Below are positions 27,911-37,774 of a stretch of DNA of 64,000 bases, piece by piece. Where the stretch lies: positions 2,542,001 to 2,606,000 of the forward strand of contig OZ250142.1 of the NCBI GenBank assembly GCA_965237445.1, written 5' to 3'. The stretch is from G963668185 sp965237445. GTDB lineage: Bacteria; Chloroflexota; Dehalococcoidia; Lucifugimonadales; G963668185. The position numbers were made by a program, and so were the translations under genes. The notes under the pieces are model-generated. The model ran no database searches, was not told the DNA's origin, and was given only the letters and a program-made list of their open reading frames with translations. Position 1 is the first letter of the stretch. Every line of letters begins with the position of its first letter.

Positions 27911-28689
27911 GCGGGAAGGCCACGGTGCTGCTGGAGCACCACCTCAGGGAGCTGAAGCTGCCCACCTTCCTGAGGGAGTACGGCAAGGTTGCCGGCGTCT
28001 GTGCCGCCGAGGGCGTCGATCATCCAGGCTACCTGCTGAGGCTGGCCGAGCTCGAGCTCATAGACCGCCATCACCGCATGGTGGACCGTCGTATCAGGGC
28101 TGCTCGCTTCCCCGCCACCAAGAGCCTCGACACCTTCGACTTCCTCGCCATGCCGTCGGTGAACAAGCACCTGGTCATGCAGCTGGCCCGCTGCGAGTAC
28201 GTCGACCGGCGCGAGAACGTCATCGCAGTCGGCAACAGCGGCACCGGCAAGACCCATGTCGCCCTCGGCCTGGGACTGGCCGCCTGCCAGAGGGGGCTGT
28301 CGGTCGGCTTCACCACCGCCGCGTCGCTGGTACACGAGCTGATCGAGGCCAGGGACGAGCGGCGCCTGCTCAACCTCCAGAAGAAGCTGGCCCGGCTCAA
28401 GCTGCTCATCGTCGACGAGCTTGGCTTCGTACCGCTGTCCAGGACGGGAGCAGAGCTGCTCTTCGAGGTCTTCAGCCAGCGCTACGAGCGAGGGTCCATC
28501 ATGGTCACGACCAACCTGCCCTTCGACGAGTGGACGGAGGTCCTGGGCTCGGAGAGGCTGACCGGCGCCCTGCTGGACCGCCTCACACACCGCGTTCACA
28601 TCCTGGAGATGAACGGAGAGAGCTACCGCCTCAGGCAGAGCAAGACGGGCGTCGCCCTACGGTCTGCCGGCAGCCCCACTGACACCTAG
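27907..28689 (+). CDS. istB: IS21 helper ATPase IstB
   Basis: A DnaC-like AAA+ ATPase that assists IstA in target selection. The Walker A motif is GNSGTGKTH (about 109-117), Walker B is LLIVDELGF and sensor 1 is VTTNLPF. The GTG at 27907 overlaps the istA TGA, giving 260 residues, the normal size. The gene is intact, but its partner istA is broken, so the element probably cannot move on its own. Confidence 0.93.
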   Translation: MSGKATVLLEHHLRELKLPTFLREYGKVAGVCAAEGVDHPGYLLRLAELELIDRHHRMVDRRIRAARFPATKSLDTFDFLAMPSVNKHLVMQLARCEYVDRRENVIAVGNSGTGKTHVALGLGLAACQRGLSVGFTTAASLVHELIEARDERRLLNLQKKLARLKLLIVDELGFVPLSRTGAELLFEVFSQRYERGSIMVTTNLPFDEWTEVLGSERLTGALLDRLTHRVHILEMNGESYRLRQSKTGVALRSAGSPTDT

Positions 28690-28821
28690 ACCGCTCCCCG
28701 CTCGATCCCGCTAAGATCCTCCGCTGACGCCCACCGCAGCGTGACACTCATGCTGAACACTGACCGCCCAGTGGTACGCCTTTGCTCCGCCCCGTGGCAC
28801 AAGATCGCCCCGCCCTTGACA

Positions 28822-28999
28822 CTTCCGCAGTCTCCGCACTAGCAGGCGTGAATTCGAAGGCCCAGGGACGGCCAAACTCAACCTGCTTAATGGCCTCTAC
28901 TGCGATCGTACGGGCCGATTCCATTTCGTCGTTCACTCTGCTACTAATAAACACCAACAGGTTGTCTTCGCTACGATAGACTTCTCTGCTCACAGGCAA
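28822..28999 (-). pseudogene. DUF4062-like N-terminal fragment cut by the IS21 element
   Basis: The frame starts at TTG (28999) and encodes LLVFISSRVNDEMESARTIA and FGRPWAFEFTPAS, the typical opening of DUF4062 proteins (a TIR-like fold found in STAND-type signalling or defence proteins). It breaks exactly at the IS21 end after about 58 residues. No downstream half was found on the far side of the IS pair. It is a remnant of a larger multidomain gene. Confidence 0.65.
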
Positions 29000-29081
29000 C
29001 CCGTTACGCTACGAGTACGGTCGCTTTTATTTCGGTCATCGTCTTCGCCCACAATACCTAGGCCATACACTGAAGCTCCTC

Positions 29082-29282
29082 CTAGTCACTCCCTATCAGC
29101 GGGCGCGAGAGCGATACTGCCGGACACCCGCCCAGACCGATATCGCGCCGCCTGCCATCGATGGTTATCCGCTGCACCCAGCTCTTGCCGCCCGACTTGC
29201 CAATGAACAGGTGCAGGCCGCCTCCGTCAGAGTACCTGCCAGGATCAGTGAGCGCCTTCACCCTTGCTGCAGACAACTTCAC
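29082..29282 (-). pseudogene. Tyrosine integrase N-terminal (arm-binding) remnant next to tRNA-Ala
   Basis: The 66 residues contain LSAARVKALTDPGRYSDGGG and KSWVQRITIDGRRRDIGLGG, the DUF4102/arm-type DNA-binding domain of P4-like integrases. The catalytic domain is absent. It lies about 190 bp from the 3' end of tRNA-Ala in the same orientation, the classic place for an integrase of a tRNA-targeting island. A second remnant with the same QRITIDGRRRD core is at 41820-42380. Confidence 0.75.
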
Positions 29283-29473
29283 GCCTCGTAACCCCCTTAA
29301 TCTGTTACCACAATGTTTACCATACTAGGGCCAGATAACAAGGGAATGAGAGAGACCGGAAGGGATGTCTAACCAGGCCTTGTGATGCCTTACTGATACC
29401 CAATGTAGCTACAGCTGCGGTGCTTACTGAGAATCATAGAGGCCGCCTGGGAACGGGTGTGGAAGGGTGTTTG

Positions 29474-29549
29474 TGGTGGAGCTGGGGGGGCTCGAACCCC
29501 CGGCCTCCTCCGTGCAAGGGAGGCGCTCTCCCAGCTGAGCTACAGCCCC
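29474..29549 (-). tRNA. tRNA-Ala (TGC)
   Basis: The minus strand folds as a cloverleaf with acceptor GGGGCTG/CAGCTCC, anticodon loop CTTGCAC (anticodon TGC), T loop GGTTCGAGCC and an encoded CCA end. It lies about 420 bp downstream of the 16S gene on the same strand. Confidence 0.95.
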
Positions 29550-29733
29550 ACGGGATACCGGACTTCAAGGGCCTTCGGGGACTTTCGTCCGGGTGGGTAG
29601 TGGTCCCCGCCACTTCTTCTGTCGGCCCCCTGGCATGCGGCCGGGGCCGGTGTTCTGCGCGCTGCGCCTTTTGGGCTGCTGTGCTGGAACTGACAACATG
29701 CGGGCCCGTATTGGCGATGCGCTAAGCACACGG

Positions 29734-29761
29734 AAGGGCCGGCTTTGATAAGCCGGCCCTT
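29734..29761 (-). terminator. Strong hairpin after 16S rRNA
   Basis: A perfect 12-bp stem (AAGGGCCGGCTT with its complement) closes a 4-base loop, but no long T run follows on either strand. It sits directly beyond the 16S trailer stem and before tRNA-Ala. It may terminate the 16S transcript or act as a processing signal. Confidence 0.6.
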
Positions 29762-29763
29762 GG

Positions 29764-29793
29764 CCTTAACGACTGAATAGTGGCAAGAAACGC
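29764..29793 (-). other. 16S trailer arm of pre-rRNA processing stem
   Basis: These 30 bases are complementary to the 16S leader segment at 31502-31531 apart from one mismatch and one G-U pair. In the transcript the two would form a long helix closing the 16S loop, the usual RNase III substrate. Confidence 0.75.
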
Positions 29794-29962
29794 GGTTGTC
29801 CATGATTTGTGCGAATACGATATAACGGTGGGTCTACAAGGAGAAGCCTCCGGCCGATGGAACTCCCCTCCGATTGCTCGAAGGTCATGCTCAACACCGA
29901 ACTTATGGCTTCCCGCCCACCGACCGACCTAATCCCAGCCAACTAAGGCCGGGACTACTCCC

Positions 29963-31482
<1,520 letters not shown>

Positions 31483-31501
31483 TATTTATTTATGAACTGA
31501 T

Positions 31502-31531
31502 GCGTTTCTTACCACTATTCAGTTGTTAAGG
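31502..31531 (-). other. 16S leader arm of pre-rRNA processing stem
   Basis: Complementary partner of 29764-29793, about 20 bases upstream of the mature 16S 5' end. It shares CCTTAACRACTGAATAGTGG with the opposite strand of the trailer. Confidence 0.75.
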
Positions 31532-32315
31532 TGCCTGTTGAGGTGGTCAAGAGTACCTAACGCCCGTGACGATTGTCAAGGACGAACCTCAACCGAGCCG
31601 GGCCTCCCCGGCACAGGAGTGCAATGTTAGCGGACTGGTCCACGCAGTGTCAACCTCAGTGCGAGACCAACAGTCCAAAAGGGAAACTTGCCTCATTTTG
31701 TCTCTCTTCACTGCGATCCGTAGCTGGGAAGGCATGAATCACGGGACGATCCCCTGGCGCCTGTCAATCGGGAGTGAAGCCAACTTGAGGCAGTTCGAGC
31801 ACTAAATGTGCCGATTCCGGACGACAATTTCGCAGGGCTCTTACCAGGCCAGGCACAGTATGTCCGCCGAAACCGGCCAGAACTGACCGAATCGTACCTG
31901 ATGAAAGGCAGAATATCTTTCACAGGCGGCCAAAACCGGCCAAAACCGGCCACCGGGGCGCTGTTGCGGCTTCGAGCTCTGTGCAGTCCATCTCGGCAAG
32001 TCGAACGCACGGTCCGAAGCTGTGACGGGCAGGTTGTGACTGCAGCGCTTTGTTTCGGCTCAAGATACACGTGTACATGATAGCACAGGCGTTCCCTCGA
32101 AGTAAGTCGTGGATGGTGTCAAGAGCAGGAACCAATTCGCGAGACTTCATCCCTCAAATTCTCATCTGGCCCTCGTCCTTGTCAAGGAGTGCGTCACGTT
32201 GGATATAGTCTTGCAAAGGCCCGAATGGAGCACGGCCGACGGCTGGAACAAAGCCCCTTGACTGCCCAGCGGGCGAAACATACCATCACATCATTCACCA
32301 ACATACAGCCACTGC
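31532..32315. other. 16S upstream region, no gene seen
   Basis: About 780 bp between the 16S leader and the cobalamin riboswitch. It must hold the 16S promoter on the minus strand. A short CCGGCCAAAA-type repeat occurs near 31927-31955 and the conserved GAACGC/GTGCTA motif at 32077-32095. Open frames here do not look protein-coding. Confidence 0.55.
32077..32095 (-). promoter_or_regulatory. Conserved GAACGC-N2-GTGCTA motif, copy 3
   Basis: The minus strand reads GGAACGCCTGTGCTATCAT, matching the motif at 55231-55250 and 4031-4048. TGCTATCAT fits an extended -10 promoter element. It points towards the 16S gene about 600 bp away. Confidence 0.35.
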
Positions 32316-32474
32316 CCGTTCAGGTGCCCACCCAAGGAGAATAGGGAAGGCGGTGAGAAGCCGCCGCGGTAGCGCCACTGTAAGCGGGATCCGGAGCCGA
32401 TGCCCACTGTCGTATTTGATGGGAAGAGCATGGCGAATGAATCCGCCCGCAAGCCAGGAGACCTGCCTGAACGG
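32316..32474 (+). promoter_or_regulatory. Cobalamin riboswitch (aptamer)
   Basis: The conserved cobalamin-aptamer pieces occur in order: AGGTGCCC after a P1 strand CCGTTCAGG, a purine-rich AGAATAGGGAA, GGTGAGAAGCCGC, GCGCCACTGTAA, and the B12-box segment AGCCAGGAGACCTGCC, closed by CCTGAACGG, an exact P1 complement. It precedes the btuC-btuF-btuD-cobTSU operon, so adenosylcobalamin should turn the operon off. Confidence 0.95.
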
Positions 32475-32542
32475 ATGGTGACCTCTCCGCACTAGAGAGG
32501 GTCCCCAGGCCGCCCGGCAGTTTTTCAGGGCAGAGCAAACTT

Positions 32543-32577
32543 GTGACCTCCTGCGGAGATACGCGGAGGTCACTTTT
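32543..32577 (+). terminator. Riboswitch expression-platform terminator
   Basis: GTGACCTCCTGCG pairs with CGCGGAGGTCAC (one bulge) and is followed by TTTT. The 3' arm contains GGAGGT at 32565-32570, the likely ribosome-binding site of btuC, so folding would both stop transcription and hide the translation start. Confidence 0.85.
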
Positions 32578-32578
32578 G

Positions 32579-33655
32579 TTGAGGGTTTCCGGCATAACCG
32601 CGCTGCGCGGCTATCGGCAATCGGCGGTCTCAACTCGATTGGTCATCGGGTCCGGGGTCATGACAGTTCTGGTCTTGGCCGCAGCGTTAGCTTCGCTGAG
32701 CCTGGGCCCGGTAAACATCCCAGTAAGCCATATCCTGTCCATCGTCTTGTCATTTGCCGGCCTGGATGTTGGCAGCTTCGGCCGGACGGAACAGCTCGTG
32801 ATCGAGCAGATAAGACTTCCGAGAATCGTAGTAGGCGCCGCCGTTGGAATGGCTCTTGGAGTGGCAGGCGCGACGATGCAGGGACTGTTTCGCAACCCCA
32901 TGGCCGACCCAGGAATTATCGGCGTTTCGGCCGGCGCCGCAGTTGGCGCGGTTGCTGCAATAGCCTCAGGGCTATCGAGTCTGTTCTACCTGGCCCTGCC
33001 TGCTTTCGCGTTCACCGGCGCGTTGGCCGCTACTGTGCTTGTGTATGGGATAGCGGCCGTTGGAGGGCGCTTCTCGATGGCAACACTGCTCCTTGCAGGA
33101 GTCGCAGTGAACGCGTTTCTTGGCGCCGTGGTGTCCACCGTCATCATTGTTCTGCCCGAAAACGGAGGGCTTCGAGAGATCCTGTTCTGGCTGTCCGGTG
33201 GGCTCGACTCTCGCTCCTGGCAGCATGTCCAGATATCGGCGCCGTTGATCCTGGCCGCCGTGTCCGTGGTCGTGCTGTTGTCACGCGATCTGAACCTGCT
33301 AATGCTGGGCGACGACGAGGCGCGCTCGATGGGAGTGAGGGTGGGCCCCGCGCGCCTGCTGTTGCTGGGAGCCGCGGCTCTGGCCACCGGAGCGGCAGTT
33401 GCCGTGAGCGGGATCATTGCTTTCGTTGGGCTCGTGACGCCTCACGTTCTTCGTCTGGCGCTCGGGCCGGACCATCGCGTGCTGATCCCAATGAGCGCCG
33501 CGGGCGGAGCAGTGTTCGTGCTCGTCGCCGACATGGTGGCCAGGACGATAGTACAGCCAGCCGAGTTTCGCGTAGGTGTGCTCACCGCGTTCGTGGGCGC
33601 ACCGTTCTTCATTCTCCTGCTGATCAAGAACAAACGGAAAGTCTATTCCCTATGA
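32579..33655 (+). CDS. btuC: Corrinoid ABC transporter permease (FecCD/BtuC family)
   Basis: The 358-residue polytopic protein matches FecCD permeases: QIRLPRIVVGAAVGMALGVAG, MQGLFRNPMADPGIIGVSAG and ISGIIAFVGLVTPHVLRLALG are signature segments. It forms the membrane channel with BtuD. The start is taken as TTG at 32579, 8 bases after GGAGGT; another TTG lies 3 bases earlier. The riboswitch upstream and cob genes downstream argue for B12 or another corrinoid rather than siderophore as substrate. Confidence 0.92.
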   Translation: MRVSGITALRGYRQSAVSTRLVIGSGVMTVLVLAAALASLSLGPVNIPVSHILSIVLSFAGLDVGSFGRTEQLVIEQIRLPRIVVGAAVGMALGVAGATMQGLFRNPMADPGIIGVSAGAAVGAVAAIASGLSSLFYLALPAFAFTGALAATVLVYGIAAVGGRFSMATLLLAGVAVNAFLGAVVSTVIIVLPENGGLREILFWLSGGLDSRSWQHVQISAPLILAAVSVVVLLSRDLNLLMLGDDEARSMGVRVGPARLLLLGAAALATGAAVAVSGIIAFVGLVTPHVLRLALGPDHRVLIPMSAAGGAVFVLVADMVARTIVQPAEFRVGVLTAFVGAPFFILLLIKNKRKVYSL

Positions 33656-33676
33656 AACGAAGCAATTGAAGGAGTC

Positions 33677-34813
33677 ATGATGAGAATTGGATGGCACCTC
33701 ATCTCCAGTGTCGTTGTAGCCGTCTTGCTGGCGGCTGTGCTTCTGGCGTGCACGTCGGAGGCGCCGGCGCCTTCTACACTTGTGGTTGAAACTGTTGCGA
33801 CGCAGACGCCGGCACCCAGCCCAACGGCAATTCCGACGCCTGAGCCCACAACCGCGCCGCAGTCCCCGGAAAGCCAGTTAGCAGTCCATTTCGAGACGGT
33901 CGAAGGAATTGTCGACCCGAGCAACTTTGGATGGCCAAGAGAGGTTGAGGGGCTGAACGGCATTGTCAGCATTCCCGACAAGCCTTTGCGAATCATTAAC
34001 GCATCTATAGGTCACGATGAAATGACCCTGGCTCTTGTGCCGGTAGACCGACTGGTAGGAGTTGGCAGTTACTCGAAGGACGCTGTCTTTTCCAACGTCG
34101 CCGCCCTAGTTCAGGATGTGGCGGAAGTCACTCGCGACCCTGAAACAATCATCGCCGTATCGCCGGACGTTATCGTTACGAGTCCCTACTTCCCTGTGGA
34201 GGGAGTTGAGGCCCTGTCGAAGGCCGGAGTGCCGGTTGTTCAGACGGAACTTGAGAACGATCCAGAAGCGCGGATCAATGCCATTCTCTTGATGGGCTAC
34301 ATCTACGGCGAAGAGCAAAGAGCCATTGAATTCGCGTCGGAGGTGCGAGATCGACATGAGTCCCTCGTCCGCTTGACGAAGGGCTCGGAACCAATACCTC
34401 GAGTGCTTGCTCTTACGGAGTACTCGGACATGCTGTGGGTCGCGGGCGAAGGCTCAACCGAGGGAGGGGTGATAGAGGCGGCAGGAGGCGCTAATGCTGC
34501 GCAAGAGGCGGGGATCGAGGGCAACCAGACCACCAGCCTGGAGGGAGTCATTGCCATGAATCCTGACGTGATCGTGATCGCCCAGCCAGTGGACTTTGGC
34601 GCCAATGAGTTCATGGAGAGACTGCTGGCCAATGAGGCGCTTGCGGAGATTCCGGCGATCAAGGACAAGAGGGTGTACGTGGTTGAAAGCAGACACTTCA
34701 CGACCCTTTCACATTGGAACATCCTGGGAGCGGAGGCGCTTGCGAGGTTACTCTGGCCGAGCGATTTCCCTGACGCAGCCTCCGTCCCATTCAGCACGAC
34801 GGGAGACCAGTAG
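33677..34813 (+). CDS. btuF: Corrinoid ABC transporter substrate-binding lipoprotein
   Basis: A class III periplasmic-binding-type lipoprotein: signal peptide with lipobox AVLLAC, a Pro/Thr-rich tether, then the helical-backbone domain (KPLRIINASIGHDEMTLAL, ISPDVIV-like AVSPDVIVTSPYF, EGVIAMNPDVIVI). It is 378 residues long and has an AAGGAG site before the ATG. It is encoded between permease and ATPase and should deliver corrinoid to BtuC. Confidence 0.9.
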   Translation: MMRIGWHLISSVVVAVLLAAVLLACTSEAPAPSTLVVETVATQTPAPSPTAIPTPEPTTAPQSPESQLAVHFETVEGIVDPSNFGWPREVEGLNGIVSIPDKPLRIINASIGHDEMTLALVPVDRLVGVGSYSKDAVFSNVAALVQDVAEVTRDPETIIAVSPDVIVTSPYFPVEGVEALSKAGVPVVQTELENDPEARINAILLMGYIYGEEQRAIEFASEVRDRHESLVRLTKGSEPIPRVLALTEYSDMLWVAGEGSTEGGVIEAAGGANAAQEAGIEGNQTTSLEGVIAMNPDVIVIAQPVDFGANEFMERLLANEALAEIPAIKDKRVYVVESRHFTTLSHWNILGAEALARLLWPSDFPDAASVPFSTTGDQ

Positions 34814-35701
34814 ATGAACGGGCACAGTGCCCCCGCGTTAAGCGTGCGAAACCTATCGTATGAAATCGACGGCAAGGCGCTGCTCGACGGTGTAGACCTG
34901 CAAGTCGACCGAGGGAAGTTCGTCGGGCTGATCGGCCCGAATGGCGCTGGGAAAACTACGCTACTCAGAACCCTGGGAGGCATTGTCAGAGACTGGCAGG
35001 GCGATGTGCGGTTGGAAGGGATGGCCCTTGGATCATTGACCTCGAAGGAAGTGTCGGAGCGACTCGCGCTTGTTCCCCAAGTCGCGCCATATACGCACGG
35101 ATTCATCACTCTCGAGCTGGTGTTGATGGGCAGATACCCGCATCTGGGCCGGTTCCAGATCGAGGGCCATGAAGACGACCGGATCGCAAGAGAAGCGATG
35201 CGGCTCACAAAGACGGAACAGTTTGCGGACAGGACGCTGGACACGCTGTCGGGTGGAGAGCGGCAACGCGTGTTCGTTGCGCGGGCCATGGCGCAGCAGC
35301 CGCGAATCCTGCTTCTGGATGAGCCAACCGCAAACCTGGACGTACTGCATCAGCTCAGAGTGCTGGAGCTTGTGCGCCGGTTGGTCGACGATGGTCTGAC
35401 GGCGGTGGCCGCCTTCCATGACCTGCACGTCGCTGCGCGCTACTGCGACCGGTTAGTGGTGATCAAAGAAGGGCGAGTGCGGGCCCAAGGAATGCCTGAG
35501 GAGGTGTTGACTCCGGGAACGCTTCGGTCGGTCTTCGGAGTGGAAGCGGCGGTCAATAGGGATACATCCACAGGGGGTCTTTCGATAAGCCTCATCGGAC
35601 CGGCGGAGCAGTTCCAGGCAAACGGCATTTCAAGCACAGTCAGGGCTGAGTTGGGCACGTGGGCGTCTGAAATCGACACTAAGGAAATCAGGTCTCCGTG
35701 A
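34814..35701 (+). CDS. btuD: Corrinoid ABC transporter ATPase
   Basis: An ABC ATPase with Walker A GPNGAGKTT, Q-loop region LVPQVAPYTHG, signature LSGGERQRVF, Walker B ILLLDEPTANLD and switch His in AFHDLHVAARY. It is 295 residues; the last 50 are a family-typical extension. The ATG directly follows the btuF stop. It powers corrinoid import. Confidence 0.93.
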   Translation: MNGHSAPALSVRNLSYEIDGKALLDGVDLQVDRGKFVGLIGPNGAGKTTLLRTLGGIVRDWQGDVRLEGMALGSLTSKEVSERLALVPQVAPYTHGFITLELVLMGRYPHLGRFQIEGHEDDRIAREAMRLTKTEQFADRTLDTLSGGERQRVFVARAMAQQPRILLLDEPTANLDVLHQLRVLELVRRLVDDGLTAVAAFHDLHVAARYCDRLVVIKEGRVRAQGMPEEVLTPGTLRSVFGVEAAVNRDTSTGGLSISLIGPAEQFQANGISSTVRAELGTWASEIDTKEIRSP

Positions 35702-35769
35702 GGGACCTCGGGTGAATGTGGACGTTTGGAAGCCAGCCAATCAGGTGAGCGTAACACCGTTGTGCCGGC

Positions 35770-36903
35770 TTGTTTGCGGAGACGCTTGAAGCGGCATATC
35801 CAGGAGCCAGAGTTGAAGTACCAGCAGACACAGGGGGGTATGCCGTCTCGAAAGTGACACTTCAAGACGCGGTCGCGGCAATCGGTCCGGCGGACGCTGC
35901 GGCCAAGCGGGCGGCCGAGCTTCGACACCCGCGACTAACGAAGCCGCCGGGTAGCCTGGGCCGTCTCGAGGAGCTGTCCATTCAAGTGGCCGCGATACTT
36001 GGAACGGAGTACCCGGCGATACGGAGGAAATCGCTTGTTGTGGCGGCAGCGGACCACGGTGTCGTTGCGCAAGGAGTGACCGCCTATCCTCAAGAGATCA
36101 CGGCGCAGATGGTGCTGAACTTCCTGGCCGGCGGGGCCGCGATCAACGTCATGGCACGCACGGGCGGCGTCGACATCATGCTAGTTGACGCGGGTATCGC
36201 AACTCCCCTACCCGACCATCCAGACCTGCGCGTGATCGGTGCGAGGCCCGGCACCGCGGACATCGCGCAAGGACCGGCGATGACAAGGGAGGAGGCCGAG
36301 GTGTGTGTGGAGGCAGGAATCAGCATTGCGCTGGAGGCCGCCGAAGGCGGAGCCGATGTGATTGGCACCGGCGACATGGGAATCGGAAACACCACAGCTT
36401 CCAGTGCAATAGCGGCAGTCCTGACCGGTAGACCGCCCGGCGAGACGACCGGCCGCGGAACCGGAAGGAGCGACCGGGAGTTAGCGCACAAGACACTCGT
36501 CGTCGAGCGGGCACTGGAGGTGAACAGGCCAGACCCGCACGATGGGTTAGACGTACTCGCCAAAGTGGGCGGTCTGGAGATAGCGGTTCTAGCCGGAGTT
36601 GTGCTAGGTGGCGCATTGGCCCGGCGAATTGTGGTGCTCGACGGGTTCGTGTCCGGGGCCGCAGGTCTAATTGCTCAGAGCCTGTGTCCATGCTCAAGGG
36701 ATTTTCTGGTCGCCTCTCATTTGTCGGCGGAGCAAGGTCACAGGATCGTGCTGTCGCACCTGGGACTGAGATCACTCCTGGACCTTGGCATGAGGCTTGG
36801 CGAAGGTACTGGCGCCGTGCTTGCGATGGGCCTGGTTGAGGCGGCAGCGGCGTGCCTGACCGAAATGGCGACTTTTACTGAAGCCGGGGTCTCGGACAGA
36901 TAG
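35770..36903 (+). CDS. cobT: Nicotinate-nucleotide--dimethylbenzimidazole phosphoribosyltransferase
   Basis: CobT activates the lower ligand base to its alpha-ribotide. Signatures are LTKPPGSLGRLEELS, AADHGVVAQGVTAYPQEIT, GTGDMGIGNTTASSAI and the C-terminal LRMG-like region SLLDLGMRLGEGTGAVLA with the catalytic Glu. The start is uncertain: the frame opens at TTG 35770, while a GTG at 35854 would give the usual N terminus. It begins the cob part of the operon. Confidence 0.95.
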   Translation: MFAETLEAAYPGARVEVPADTGGYAVSKVTLQDAVAAIGPADAAAKRAAELRHPRLTKPPGSLGRLEELSIQVAAILGTEYPAIRRKSLVVAAADHGVVAQGVTAYPQEITAQMVLNFLAGGAAINVMARTGGVDIMLVDAGIATPLPDHPDLRVIGARPGTADIAQGPAMTREEAEVCVEAGISIALEAAEGGADVIGTGDMGIGNTTASSAIAAVLTGRPPGETTGRGTGRSDRELAHKTLVVERALEVNRPDPHDGLDVLAKVGGLEIAVLAGVVLGGALARRIVVLDGFVSGAAGLIAQSLCPCSRDFLVASHLSAEQGHRIVLSHLGLRSLLDLGMRLGEGTGAVLAMGLVEAAAACLTEMATFTEAGVSDR

Positions 36904-36910
36904 CCTGAGG

Positions 36911-37690
36911 ATGTTGCTCCTTAGCGAACTCAGAAACCTGAGGCTGGCCATTGGGTTCCTCACGATACTGCCAGTCGCGTCCGGCTATACAGGGAACATG
37001 GGCCGGGCACGCGTCTATTTTCCGATTGTAGGGCTGGCACTGGGCGGTGCGATGACGGCCCTGGATTTTGGGGCAAGACAAGTCCTGCCTTTGCCGGTGG
37101 TTGGCGCCTTGCTACTCGTGGCGCTACTTGTCATGACGCGTGCCATACACACGGAGGGATTTCTCGACGCTTGCGATGGGCTCCTGGGCGGTCTCTCACA
37201 GAAGAGAAGGCTGGAGATTCTCCGAGACACACACGTGGGGGCCTTCGCGGTGACGGGCGCCGTCGCGCTGCTGTTGACGAAGTGGACTCTACTGTCGGGA
37301 GTCCCTGATGGGGCGCGGGCTGGCCTGCTGGCCGCCTTCCCATGCCTGTCGCGGTTCGGCATGCTGTCGACAATGGAAGCGTTCAGATATGTGAGAGCGG
37401 AGGGGACAGGCACTGCGTTCCAGACGGGCACGAGCCGCTGGCAGATCGTATTCGGGCTTGTGACCGCGGCGGCGGCAGGGTTCTTACTGCTAGGGTATGC
37501 CGGCCTCATGATGCTGGGAGCGGCCGTCGCAGTGTCCCTGGCGTTTGGGTGGTGGGCATCACGGCTCCTGGGAGGCATGACGGGCGACACGTACGGTGCT
37601 GCAAATGAGGTGGCCGAGGTGGTAGTGCTGTTGTTGGGCACTGTCCTGTTTGGCCTGCTTCCGGTGCTGTTCGACGCACCGCTCTGGTAG
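36911..37690 (+). CDS. cobS: Adenosylcobinamide-GDP ribazoletransferase
   Basis: CobS joins adenosylcobinamide-GDP and alpha-ribazole to complete the nucleotide loop. It is an integral membrane protein of 259 residues with the N-terminal signature RLAIGFLTILPV, HTEGFLDACDGLLGG (Asp/Glu metal site) and RRLEILRDTHVGAFAVTG. It starts 8 bp after cobT and belongs to the same operon. Confidence 0.95.
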   Translation: MLLLSELRNLRLAIGFLTILPVASGYTGNMGRARVYFPIVGLALGGAMTALDFGARQVLPLPVVGALLLVALLVMTRAIHTEGFLDACDGLLGGLSQKRRLEILRDTHVGAFAVTGAVALLLTKWTLLSGVPDGARAGLLAAFPCLSRFGMLSTMEAFRYVRAEGTGTAFQTGTSRWQIVFGLVTAAAAGFLLLGYAGLMMLGAAVAVSLAFGWWASRLLGGMTGDTYGAANEVAEVVVLLLGTVLFGLLPVLFDAPLW

Positions 37691-37774
37691 TACGTGCGTA
37701 GGCTAACGGCACCAGCAACTACTGCGACAACACGTAGCAGGCAATCGATTGATGTTACTTTGAGGCTGCGATAG

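Larger units (their letters stand above)
26321..28821. mobile_element. IS21-like insertion sequence
   Basis: The element carries istA (frameshifted) and istB. A putative transposase-binding repeat GCTGA(G/A)CA(T/C)TGAC occurs near both ends (26322-26335, 28752-28765). The right end is placed at 28821, where the minus strand reads TGTCAAGGG, directly after the point at which the DUF4062 reading frame breaks off. The left boundary is less certain (26321-26331). Confidence 0.7.

Noticed and set aside
31566..32080. Plus-strand frames between 16S and the riboswitch
   Set aside because: No ribosome-binding site, no recognisable domain and poor composition.
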